Positions 8,206 through 15,929 of a stretch of DNA of 35,992 nucleotides are shown in pieces. The notes beneath the pieces are model-generated. The model made no database searches and was not told the DNA's origin. It was given only the letters and a program-made list of their open reading frames with translations. The DNA is from Bacillus multifaciens. Its GTDB lineage: Bacteria > Bacillota > Bacilli > Bacillales > Bacillaceae_G. Positions within the stretch are counted from its first letter, which is position 1. Each line of letters begins with the position of its first letter. The stretch covers positions 1 to 35,992 of the forward strand of contig NZ_JAVBXD010000041.1 in the NCBI RefSeq assembly GCF_030756675.1, written 5' to 3'. The position numbers were made by a program, and so were the translations under genes.

Positions 8206-8235
8206 AGGAGGTTATCTACTGATAACCTCCTTTGT
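8206..8235 (+). terminator. terminator of the cold shock gene
   Basis: Eleven-base perfect stem AGGAGGTTATC/GATAACCTCCT with a TACT loop, followed by TTGTTATTC. Its left arm contains an AGGAGG sequence, but no gene starts behind it. Confidence 0.88.
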
Positions 8236-8305
8236 TATTCTTCTGCATATTTCTTTTCCACAGAGCAAAAACTATGTGAAATGAGAAAATAAGGAGGAGA
8301 AAACA

Positions 8306-8554
8306 ATGGGTTCACCTGTAAACGATTTTGAAGAAGTAAAATTGCGCGTAGAAACTGCGCAAAAGATGGTTGGTTCCGCGACAATCACAATGGACCCTGA
8401 ATCATTACAGCACGCTACAAATGCTGTTGAATCCGCTCGTTCGCAGCTTGAAACAATGAAAGAAGTAGCCACCGATTTAGATGCACCGTTTTTATTAGAT
8501 CAAGAAGAAAAATTAGAAAAGTGCGAGCATCAATTACAAGAGGCAAAGAATTAA
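8306..8554 (+). CDS. small DUF2564-like protein (YpzA position)
   Basis: An 82-aa acidic, all-helical soluble protein (VKLRVETAQKMVGSATITMD early on; a KLEKCEHQLQEAKN end). It resembles the DUF2564 family of small Bacillaceae proteins, whose B. subtilis member I believe is YpzA. The position after the cold shock gene and before ypeQ-ypeP supports this. AAGGAGGAG is 7-8 bases before the ATG. Its function is unknown. A terminator starts within its stop codon. Confidence 0.8.
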   Translation: MGSPVNDFEEVKLRVETAQKMVGSATITMDPESLQHATNAVESARSQLETMKEVATDLDAPFLLDQEEKLEKCEHQLQEAKN

Positions 8555-8586
8555 AAACATCCAGAGAAATTTCTCTGGATGTTTTT
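8553..8586 (+). terminator. terminator after the DUF2564-like gene
   Basis: Sixteen-base arms AAAAACATCCAGAGAA and TTCTCTGGATGTTTTT with a very short loop, ending in a T-run. It begins inside the stop codon of the gene. Confidence 0.9.
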
Positions 8587-8980
8587 CTACTTATATCCCC
8601 GCATTTCCTATCGTTTTACAATTCATATAAAGCATTTCGCCTACTGTAAACAAACGAACTTGTTCAGAAACTTTTTAATAATTCAGGCGTAAAAAGTGTG
8701 CAAACTCAATACCAAGCCCTTACATAATCATACAAATAAAAACAACGCACTTTTCCCTTCACTTGCTTTTCTTATTCATTTAATATTTCTGCCGCCAATC
8801 TTTACGTTTCCATTATTTATAACCCTTTATTTCACACCTGTCCCCACACAATACCTTCAACATCACCTGTCCAGAAAAAAATAAACATTTGTTACAAAAT
8901 TTTTCACATCTATACATTTATATATCGCTTTATTAGGAATTATGTTAGATTAATAAAGTCTCATATTTTTTTGAAAGGAG
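8587..8980. other. 394-bp gap upstream of the autolysin gene
   Basis: I see no gene here. The sequence is AT-rich, with C-rich, poorly coding stretches around 8790-8880. It should hold the autolysin promoter; no strong sigma-A pair stands out. The last bases form an extended ribosome site (8974-8980). Confidence 0.4.
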
Positions 8981-8992
8981 ATGAATAAAAAA

Positions 8993-11900
8993 TTGAATAA
9001 AAAATGGTATGTTCCAATCGTTGCAGCTGGTTTATTCCTCACCCCGCTTATAGCACATGCTGCAAGTGATACATTTACCCAAAATGATGGAGATGTACAT
9101 TACAATTGGGGATACGATAGTCCAAAATCTGGAGTTTCAGCAGACCATTTTACCGGCATTTTTAACCAATCTAAACAACTATCAAGTGGTGACTACTTCA
9201 TACACACATTAGCAGATGATCGTGTAAAAGTCTCCTTTGACGGGAAACCAATTATTAATCGTTGGTATGATGTTGGCGGACAAATTGATCGTGCACTTGT
9301 AACAAATGTAAAGGCGGGGACTCATAAGTTACAAACCACATTCTATGAAAATACTGGTCAAGCAGCAGTTTTTTCAGATATTGTTCCCTTTGATCATTGG
9401 ATAGCCTACTATTATCCAAATAAAAACCTAGAAGGCTACCCAGTAAACGCACAAGTAATTGCTCCGACAGGAAAAGAAAAGAGGTTGTTCCAAAACAACG
9501 GAAGCGGCTCTCCAATGTCGAAAGTACCAGCGGATCATTTCTCAGCTCGTTATACAACAGTGAAGCGATTGCCTGCTGGGGATTATATGATTCGCGGAAA
9601 AGTAGACGATGGGATTCGTGTCTTTATTGACGGAAGACTCGTTCTTGATCGCTGGGAACCTGGATGGTTAACAGAAGATGCACGAAAAATCCACATTGCT
9701 GACGGAACTGCAGCCCAGGTATTCGGTGCAACAAGTCAAAAAGATACGCATCTAATTGAAGTGCAATACTTAGAAGAAGGCGGAGACAGCCAAGTCGATT
9801 TTCAAATTGAACCTTATAGCAATGCAGCAAAATCAACAAGTTGGCTCGGCGAATTCTATAATAACAAAGAGCTAAAAGGCGATGCTGTTGTTATTGGTGG
9901 AAATCAATCTTCAGAGAAGTTGAATACGATTAACTTTAATTGGCAATATGGTGCTCCGCATAAAGCTATCTCAAATGATAATTTTTCTGCACGATTTACT
10001 AAAGTAGCTACGTTTGAGAAAGGTGATTATTACCTTACTGCCAAAGCAGATGATGGTGTACGTGTTTACATTGATAACAAAATGGTAATCGATTCTTGGG
10101 TTGCTAGTAACAGTGAAACTCGTAAAGTAAAAGTACCAATATCAGCTGGTGAACATAAAATTACTGTTGAATATATGGAGCAGGGTGGACAAGCTAACCT
10201 TCAATTCGATTATAAAAAAGAACCTGGACCGTTTTATCAAACAGGCGGGGATGTTCATTATAATTGGGGATATGGAAGTCCTACACCAGATCGACCAGCA
10301 GATAATTTTACAGCCGTTTTCGATCAATCTAGACAACTTGCTACGGGCGACTATTTTATACATACATTAGCAGATGATCGTATTAAAGTCTCCTTTGACG
10401 GGAAACAAGTTATTGATCGTTGGTATGACGCTGGTGGAAAAATTGATCGCGCTATCGTAACAAAGGTGCAACAGGGAAATCATAAAATTCAAACGAACTA
10501 CTATGAAAATAGCGGACAAGCTGCTGTCTTTTCTGATATTGTACCATTTGATTCTTGGCTAGCTTATTATTATCCAAATACGAATTTAGAGGGCTATCCA
10601 GTGGATGCAAAAGTATTAGCACCACAAGGAAATGTAAAACAACTTGCTGAAAATAATGGCTACGGTGCACCAACTTCTAAAGTACCAGTTGACAACTTCT
10701 CAGCTCGTTACACAACGGTAAAACGCCTGTCTGCTGGAGATTACGTCATTCGCGGGCGCGCTGATGATGGCATTCGCGTCTTTGTAGATGGAAAACTTGT
10801 TCTTGACCGCTGGGGTCCATCTGGATTTGCAGAATATGCAAAAACAATTCATATTGATGATGGAACTGCAGCCGGAATAATTGGTAAAACCAATGAGCCT
10901 GATACGCATTTAGTTGAAGTACAATATTTAGAGCAAACAGGACAAAGTCGCGCTGAATTTAGTATTGAACCTTATAGTACTGTACAAAATTCGTCTACTT
11001 GGCTCGGTGAATTCTATAACAATACGAATCTACAAGGTAATCCTATTATTCTCGGTGGCAATAATGCTTTACAAAAAATCGAGAAGCTGAATTTCAATTG
11101 GCAATACGGGGCTCCAAGCCCATTCATTTCAAATGATAATTTCTCGGCTCGCTTTACAAAAACGGAATACTTTGAAGGCGGAGATTATACATTCACAGCA
11201 AAAGCAGACGATGGTATTCGCGTTTATGTAGATGATCAACCTGTTATTAACTCTTGGCAACCAAGTAATAACGATGTACGTAAAGGAAAAATGTCTGTAG
11301 CAAAAGGAAACCACAAGCTGCGTGTAGAGTATTTTGAAGGAAGCGGCTCAGCAAATCTTTCACTAGATTACTATATTGGTAAACCTTATGAAACGCTAGA
11401 TTTACGTAAACCTTCAAAAGTAACTGCCGGGGAAATCGATAACTATATGAACCGAAGAACGAACGGAACTAGCCCGCTTACCGGATATGGACAGGCGTTT
11501 ATTGACGCACAAAACAAATACGGTGTGAATGCTCTCTTTTTAGCATCACATGCTATTTTAGAGTCTGGGTACGGCAAATCATTAATCGCCTATCGAAAAC
11601 ATAATCTATTTGGTCTTCGTGCTGAAGATTCAGATCCATTCGGTTTAGCTCGCTATTTCAATACGTTTAATGACAGTATTAATTATAATGCAGCTTACGT
11701 AAGAGCGTACTATTTAGAACCTGGAGATTGGCGCTATAAAGGGGTTACCGTAGCTGATATTAACGCTAACTATTCAACAGATACTGGATGGGCAACAAAG
11801 ATTGCGAACCTTATGGAAGAAATCCATCCATATAACGGTTCTGAATATAACGGTGTAAATATTTTACCTAAAAATAATGAATCAGTGACCAATTCACATC

Positions 11901-12760
11901 AATTGCCAAAAGATATTCCTTTTACGAACTACGCAGCAAATACAAAAGGAAAAATGACAAAAACAACAGACGAGTTCCGTACAGAACCGTATCCATATAG
12001 TAATAATAAAAAATGGACACTACAGCAAGGAACAACTCTTGATGTACTTCGTAAAGACCCAAATAACTGGATTGAAGTTCGCATCGGCGATCAAACAGGA
12101 TGGGTTCAAGCCAATAATCTACAAGTAATTGAAAATAAAGATCCACTAAACGGAAAAGCGATCATTATTGATCCAGGTCATGGTGGTGTCGATGATGGCC
12201 ATACTGGTACTGAAAATGGGCTAACAGAAGACAAAGTTGTATTAGATGTTTCCCTACGTGTTCGTGATTTATTTAATCGCAAAGCACCGTTTAAAGTGTT
12301 ATTAACTCGTGAAACGGATTCGAGACCTGGTAATACGGCAAAAGAATCACTTCAAAAACGAGTACAGTTTGCACAGCAAAATAACGGAGATATTTTTGTG
12401 AGCATTCACGCAAACGGCTTCAATGGCACTGCAAATGGAACAGAAACATACTATTGGCAATCAAGAAGTTATGGAAATCCTAATACAGAAGAAAGCCGTG
12501 TACTAGCTGAAAAAGTACAAAGTCGTCTCGTAGATGCGCTGGAAACGAAAAACCGTGGTGTAAAAGATGGCGATTTATATGTTGTACGTGAAAATACAAT
12601 GCCTGCTATCCTTGCAGAGCTAGCTTTTATTGACAATCCGAAAGAAAATGAAAAATTAGGTTCTGAATATTGGAGACAACGTGCTGCTGAAGCAATTTAC
12701 TCTGGCATTTTAGATTACTATGAGTGGAAAGGCATCAACGTTTCATCCTATCGTCTATAA
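8993..12760 (+). CDS. secreted bifunctional autolysin with six PA14-like modules
   Basis: I number residues from the in-frame ATG at 8981 (1259 aa). A signal peptide ends near AHA (about residue 28). Two tandem 386-residue units (38-423 and 424-803) each hold three PA14-like modules, recognised by repeated GDYxIxxxxDDxxxVxxDGxxxxxxW patterns. Then come a glucosaminidase domain (about 825-960, ILESGYGKS, candidate catalytic Glu861), an SH3-like domain (983-1049) and an Amidase_3 domain (1055-1259) with zinc ligands His1067, Glu1083, His1143 and catalytic Glu1213. It should cut both glycan strands and stem peptides of peptidoglycan, with the PA14 modules binding wall carbohydrate. The TTG at 8993 is the likelier start: the extended site AAAGGAG overlaps the ATG at 8981 with no spacing. 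No cell-wall anchor motif is present. Confidence 0.92.
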   Translation: MNKKWYVPIVAAGLFLTPLIAHAASDTFTQNDGDVHYNWGYDSPKSGVSADHFTGIFNQSKQLSSGDYFIHTLADDRVKVSFDGKPIINRWYDVGGQIDRALVTNVKAGTHKLQTTFYENTGQAAVFSDIVPFDHWIAYYYPNKNLEGYPVNAQVIAPTGKEKRLFQNNGSGSPMSKVPADHFSARYTTVKRLPAGDYMIRGKVDDGIRVFIDGRLVLDRWEPGWLTEDARKIHIADGTAAQVFGATSQKDTHLIEVQYLEEGGDSQVDFQIEPYSNAAKSTSWLGEFYNNKELKGDAVVIGGNQSSEKLNTINFNWQYGAPHKAISNDNFSARFTKVATFEKGDYYLTAKADDGVRVYIDNKMVIDSWVASNSETRKVKVPISAGEHKITVEYMEQGGQANLQFDYKKEPGPFYQTGGDVHYNWGYGSPTPDRPADNFTAVFDQSRQLATGDYFIHTLADDRIKVSFDGKQVIDRWYDAGGKIDRAIVTKVQQGNHKIQTNYYENSGQAAVFSDIVPFDSWLAYYYPNTNLEGYPVDAKVLAPQGNVKQLAENNGYGAPTSKVPVDNFSARYTTVKRLSAGDYVIRGRADDGIRVFVDGKLVLDRWGPSGFAEYAKTIHIDDGTAAGIIGKTNEPDTHLVEVQYLEQTGQSRAEFSIEPYSTVQNSSTWLGEFYNNTNLQGNPIILGGNNALQKIEKLNFNWQYGAPSPFISNDNFSARFTKTEYFEGGDYTFTAKADDGIRVYVDDQPVINSWQPSNNDVRKGKMSVAKGNHKLRVEYFEGSGSANLSLDYYIGKPYETLDLRKPSKVTAGEIDNYMNRRTNGTSPLTGYGQAFIDAQNKYGVNALFLASHAILESGYGKSLIAYRKHNLFGLRAEDSDPFGLARYFNTFNDSINYNAAYVRAYYLEPGDWRYKGVTVADINANYSTDTGWATKIANLMEEIHPYNGSEYNGVNILPKNNESVTNSHQLPKDIPFTNYAANTKGKMTKTTDEFRTEPYPYSNNKKWTLQQGTTLDVLRKDPNNWIEVRIGDQTGWVQANNLQVIENKDPLNGKAIIIDPGHGGVDDGHTGTENGLTEDKVVLDVSLRVRDLFNRKAPFKVLLTRETDSRPGNTAKESLQKRVQFAQQNNGDIFVSIHANGFNGTANGTETYYWQSRSYGNPNTEESRVLAEKVQSRLVDALETKNRGVKDGDLYVVRENTMPAILAELAFIDNPKENEKLGSEYWRQRAAEAIYSGILDYYEWKGINVSSYRL
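9092..11390 (+). repeat. tandem duplication of a 1158-bp coding unit
   Basis: Unit 1 runs 9092-10249 and unit 2 runs 10250 to about 11390, in frame. Both begin DVHYNWGY and carry matching landmarks in the same order (HTLADDR, NRWYDVGG/DRWYDAGG, SARYTTVKRL, LGEFYNN, SNDNFSARFTK). The proteins are strongly alike while the DNA has diverged at many third positions, so the duplication is not recent. Each unit itself consists of three related PA14-like modules. Confidence 0.9.
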
Positions 12761-12798
12761 TGTAGCAAACTTTATTATAAAACATAGAAATACAAAAC

Positions 12799-12824
12799 AA
12801 AAAGATGGCAAACGCCATCTTTTT
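12799..12824. terminator. bidirectional terminator between autolysin and ypeQ
   Basis: The stem AAAAAGATGGC/GCCATCTTTTT (11 bp, AAAC loop) has T-runs leaving it on both strands. It can end the autolysin transcript (+) and the ypeP-ypeQ transcript (-). Confidence 0.88.
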
Positions 12825-12906
12825 GTTTTCTCCCAATCTCCTCCAACACCCTCACTTGCTTACTGTGCTTTAAAACTTTAGCTGAGCAAAGCAAAGAGAT
12901 GATTGT

Positions 12907-13083
12907 TCAAGACAATTGTTTTCCATACTCTTGTAACTTTTCTCCTATCGTACATTGCCGAATGCAAAAGGAGTGCGCATAATATTTACTCTGTTCTTTT
13001 CGAAAATGCTTCTGCAAAAAACAACCATCGCAATATGTTTCTAATAAATCGTTTACTTCAGTAATTAACTGCTTACGATCCAC
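12907..13083 (-). CDS. ypeQ: small zinc-finger-like protein (YpeQ type), 58 aa, GTG start
   Basis: This short gene starts with GTG and reads DRKQLITEVNDLLETYC and on to CIRQCTIGEKLQEYGKQLS. It carries CDGC near residues 18-21 and a C-x3-C pair near 40-44, suitable for one zinc finger. The upstream site AGGAG is 10 bases away; a nearer GGAG overlaps the GTG itself. In-frame stops close the frame further upstream. It follows ypeP by 13 bp, the same order as ypeP-ypeQ in B. subtilis, so it is probably in the same operon. The function is not known. Confidence 0.82.
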   Translation of the reverse strand: MDRKQLITEVNDLLETYCDGCFLQKHFRKEQSKYYAHSFCIRQCTIGEKLQEYGKQLS

Positions 13084-13096
13084 TCCTTCTACACTC

Positions 13097-13756
13097 CTAT
13101 TCTGTTATTTCTTTATGACTCTCAATGTTCGTTCCTTCCAATGCTTGCGTTGCTAATTGATGCGCTTCTTTATTTTGTTTTCTAGAAACGGGTTCACATA
13201 CTAATTTTATTTTCATCTGTTTTGCTTTTTGCTCAATTTGATCTAAGTAATGAATTAAATGCTCCTCATAGCATGGCCATTCACCTGCTAATTGTTGAAG
13301 AACGACTTGAGAATCACCACGCAATATCACCGATTCATACTTAACCCCTAACTCTTCCAATATGTTCATTCCATATAATAACGCTGCATATTCCGCTTCA
13401 TTATTATCATCAATTCCTTCTATGTAAGCATTGCGGCGAATTCGATACATTTTCCCTTGTTTCTTATAATAAATGCTTATCCCTACGCCCGCTTCTTTCG
13501 TCTCAATATCATATCCCCCGTCAAAATATAGCGTAAGGTCTTGCGGCTCTTCTTCAACTTGTTTACTTAGTTTCTTAGCTTCTTTTAACGTCCATTCTAC
13601 TCCCATTTCATCATGAAATACCAATTCCTTCGCTCTTCCTGTTTTTTCAAAATCCGCAGCGAACTGCATCGCTTCTTCTAAACGAAGGAAGTCTGTTTCT
13701 AGATTAGTCTCTAAACCATGCTTTGTTCGATATAACCAAGTAATTTTATATTTCAT
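13097..13756 (-). CDS. ypeP: YpeP-like RNase H-fold protein
   Basis: This 219-aa protein has an N-terminal domain of about 70 residues and a C-terminal RNase H fold. Visible active-site positions are Asp79 (YFDGG), Glu122 (NNEAEYAAL) and Asp148 (RGDSQ). The fourth position, Asp in typical RNase HI (ADxLA), reads EAHQLA here, so His replaces Asp. Activity on RNA/DNA hybrids is therefore uncertain. The ATG at 13756 follows GGGGGAG; a longer frame to 13786 is less likely. It is encoded just upstream of ypeQ as in B. subtilis. Confidence 0.85.
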   Translation of the reverse strand: MKYKITWLYRTKHGLETNLETDFLRLEEAMQFAADFEKTGRAKELVFHDEMGVEWTLKEAKKLSKQVEEEPQDLTLYFDGGYDIETKEAGVGISIYYKKQGKMYRIRRNAYIEGIDDNNEAEYAALLYGMNILEELGVKYESVILRGDSQVVLQQLAGEWPCYEEHLIHYLDQIEQKAKQMKIKLVCEPVSRKQNKEAHQLATQALEGTNIESHKEITE

Positions 13757-13939
13757 TTTGCTCCCCCTTTTATATGCAAAACCCATATACGTTCATACTA
13801 AATATTATGCTCTTATTTTATCCTATTTTGTCTATGCGAACAGTATTCTATTCGAAATACATAACATTCTTAGGGGGTAATATATTTGAATACTTAAGTT
13901 CCTCCTCCCCATAAGTGAGATGCCTAAAAAAAATAAATA

Positions 13940-13968
13940 AGAGTTGCCACAATAAAGTGAACAACTCT
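13940..13968 (-). terminator. terminator of queT
   Basis: The arms AGAGTTG (13940-13946) and CAACTCT (13962-13968) have inner CAC/GTG pairing. Reading the minus strand they are followed by TATTTATTTTTTTT. It lies 10 bp past the stop codon. Confidence 0.85.
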
Positions 13969-13978
13969 CTAATGAATC

Positions 13979-14464
13979 TTACACGAATTTCTCAAACTGA
14001 ACTCGTTTGTTAATAAAATACATGACAGGTCCTCCGATTACCATTACAACAAACTCACCAATCGCACATGTTAACCATGTAAACAAAAATGGTAAATCAA
14101 ATGCAAGATGAAGTTCAATCGCAATAATAAACATTGTAAATGTAAAGACCACTGTATTAAAGATCATTCGTGCCCATATCCCTTTTATAAAACGCATAGA
14201 AACGATTGTACAAAGCAAAGCGATAATAGATTGCCCCACTCCAAATACAAGATCATATGCAATCATTGGTGAGAAAAAGAGGTTTGCTAAAAATACACCT
14301 AAAACAATTCCATAAATATATTTTTTGTTGAACACAATAAGATGATTAAACATTTCTGAAATACGAAATTGAATATTTGTAAAACCAAAAGGTTGAATAA
14401 GCATAGTAACAGCAATATATAGTGCCGCTAAAATACCATTACCAACAAGTGTCTTAACTTTCAT
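13979..14464 (-). CDS. queT: QueT family queuosine-precursor transporter
   Basis: This 161-aa protein has five to six membrane helices. The N-terminal region LAALYIAVTMLIQPFGFTNI followed by QFRISEMFNHLIVF is the QueT (DUF988) signature, and the protein is of S-component size for an energy-coupling factor transporter. It would import preQ1 or a related queuosine precursor. A preQ1-I riboswitch overlaps its ribosome site, which fits that substrate. AAGGAG lies 8 bases before the ATG. In B. subtilis the corresponding interval holds ypdP, which I recall as a YhhQ-type protein, so the transporter family seems to differ here. Confidence 0.9.
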   Translation of the reverse strand: MKVKTLVGNGILAALYIAVTMLIQPFGFTNIQFRISEMFNHLIVFNKKYIYGIVLGVFLANLFFSPMIAYDLVFGVGQSIIALLCTIVSMRFIKGIWARMIFNTVVFTFTMFIIAIELHLAFDLPFLFTWLTCAIGEFVVMVIGGPVMYFINKRVQFEKFV

Positions 14465-14472
14465 TATACAAT

Positions 14473-14512
14473 CTCCTTAGTTTTTTTACGTGGGATGGTT
14501 ACGAACCATGTG
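14473..14512 (-). promoter_or_regulatory. preQ1-I riboswitch, translational type
   Basis: Reading the minus strand, a short stem begins CACATGG, followed by the loop TTCGTAACCATC, a returning CCACGT and the tail TAAAAAAACTAAGGAG. The A-rich tail ending ACTAA and the C-rich loop are the preQ1-I signature. The tail strand that forms the pseudoknot runs into the ribosome site AAGGAG, so ligand binding should hide it and stop translation of queT. The lower stem has one A-C mismatch. Confidence 0.85.
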
Positions 14513-14641
14513 AATATTTTAATAAACAAAATTAAATTATAATTATTATTTAAATCCAAGTCAATATAGCAAAATCCTTACTTTATGAATGATGACAAAA
14601 GGACGTATAATAAAAACATGAAAGATTTAGGAGGTTTGTTC

Positions 14642-15514
14642 ATGACAGCAATAATTCAAAACGAAAAAATGATCGTATCCATTTCTGAAAGGGGTGCAGA
14701 ACTACAAAGTGTTCGCTTAAAAGAAGACCATACAGAATATATATGGCAAGGAGACGCAAAGTATTGGGGGCGACGTGCTCCTATTTTATTCCCAATCGTA
14801 GGAAGATTAGTAGACAATACCTATTATGTGGACGGTAAACCGTATTCATTAACACAACATGGCTTTGCTCGTGATTTAACATTTACGATTAAAGAACAAA
14901 CTGAATCCAAAATTACATACACAATAACAAGTAATGAAGAAACTTTACAAAACTATCCGTTTGCATTTGAATTGCTTGTTTCTTATGAATTAAATGGAAC
15001 ATCTATATCCGTAACATACGAAGTATTCAATTCCAACTCGGAAGAAATGTATTTTTCAATTGGAGGGCATCCTGGTTTTAATTGTCCATTATTACCAAAT
15101 GAATCTTTCACAGACTACTATTTATCTTTCAGTACTCCTGAGCGCTTAGAATCAAGTGTACTAGAAGGACCGTTTCTTTCTAAACATAAACTCGTAGTAG
15201 CAGAAGAAGCAACAGAGCTTCCTCTTGCGTATGATTTATTTCAAAACGATGCACTAATATTTGAAAATATGCGCAAAAATGAAATTACCATCCGTTCTCA
15301 CAATCATAATAAATTTGTCAAAGTTTCATTTGAAAGATTCCCATTTGTCGGTGTATGGACACCAGAAAACAATGCACCGTTCTTATGTATTGAACCTTGG
15401 TATGGCATCGCTGATGAACTAGATCCCGCAAAAGACTTTAAAGAGAAAAAAGGAATTCAAATGTTAAAAGCGAATGAAACATTTATATGCCGCTATAGTA
15501 TTACAATCGGTTAA
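14642..15514 (+). CDS. aldose 1-epimerase family protein (GalM/YphB-like)
   Basis: This 290-aa soluble protein has the galactose mutarotase-like fold. It shows APILFPIVGRL near 46-56, His73 in QHGFARD, His143 in IGGHPGFN and Glu in CIEPWYG near the end, which correspond to the catalytic His/Glu set of the family. It may interconvert anomers of a sugar or sugar phosphate; the substrate is not evident. TTAGGAGG lies 5-6 bases before the ATG at 14642. It leads a likely operon with ypdQ (15 bp downstream) and the EamA gene. Confidence 0.87.
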   Translation: MTAIIQNEKMIVSISERGAELQSVRLKEDHTEYIWQGDAKYWGRRAPILFPIVGRLVDNTYYVDGKPYSLTQHGFARDLTFTIKEQTESKITYTITSNEETLQNYPFAFELLVSYELNGTSISVTYEVFNSNSEEMYFSIGGHPGFNCPLLPNESFTDYYLSFSTPERLESSVLEGPFLSKHKLVVAEEATELPLAYDLFQNDALIFENMRKNEITIRSHNHNKFVKVSFERFPFVGVWTPENNAPFLCIEPWYGIADELDPAKDFKEKKGIQMLKANETFICRYSITIG

Positions 15515-15529
15515 TTGGAGGGTTTCAGT

Positions 15530-15925
15530 TTGATTGAAGTGTACATTGATGGTGCATCAAAAGGAAATCCCGGTCCTTCCGGCGCTGGGGTTTTTATTAA
15601 AGGGGTTCAACCGCCTGTACAGCTCACTGTTCCGCTTGGAATTATGAGCAACCATGAAGCAGAGTATCATGCATTACTTACTGCATTAAAATATTGCACC
15701 GAACATAATTATAAAATTGTATCGTTTCGAACAGATTCACAACTTGTAGAACGAGCGGTTGAAAAACAATATGTAAAGAATCCATTATATGCACCACTTT
15801 TAGATGAGGCACTAAAAATGATCGAGCAATTTGATCTCTTTTTTATAAAGTGGATTCCAAGCAGTCAAAATAAAGCAGCCGATGAATTAGCACGAAAAGC
15901 CATACAAAAAAATGAACGGAGGTAA
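15530..15925 (+). CDS. ypdQ: RNase H-like protein (YpdQ), TTG start
   Basis: The protein is 131 aa, beginning IEVYIDGASKGNPGPSGAGV after the initiator. All four acidic RNase HI positions are present: Asp7, Glu45 (HEAEYHAL), Asp69 (RTDSQ) and Asp118 (KAADELA). It should therefore be a plausible one-domain RNase HI, unlike the neighbouring YpeP. TTG at 15530 is chosen because GGAGGG ends 7 bases before it; an earlier in-frame TTG at 15515 overlaps that site. It follows the epimerase gene by 15 bp. Confidence 0.88.
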   Translation: MIEVYIDGASKGNPGPSGAGVFIKGVQPPVQLTVPLGIMSNHEAEYHALLTALKYCTEHNYKIVSFRTDSQLVERAVEKQYVKNPLYAPLLDEALKMIEQFDLFFIKWIPSSQNKAADELARKAIQKNERR

Positions 15926-15929
15926 TGTA

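Noticed and set aside
8696-8884. 62-aa plus-strand frame before the autolysin
   Set aside because: No ribosome site and a low-complexity composition (Pro, Thr, Phe rich); looks like a chance frame in AT- and C-rich spacer.
14585-14641. 19-residue extension of the aldose epimerase-like protein
   Set aside because: It includes the ribosome site TTAGGAGG itself, which points to the ATG at 14642.
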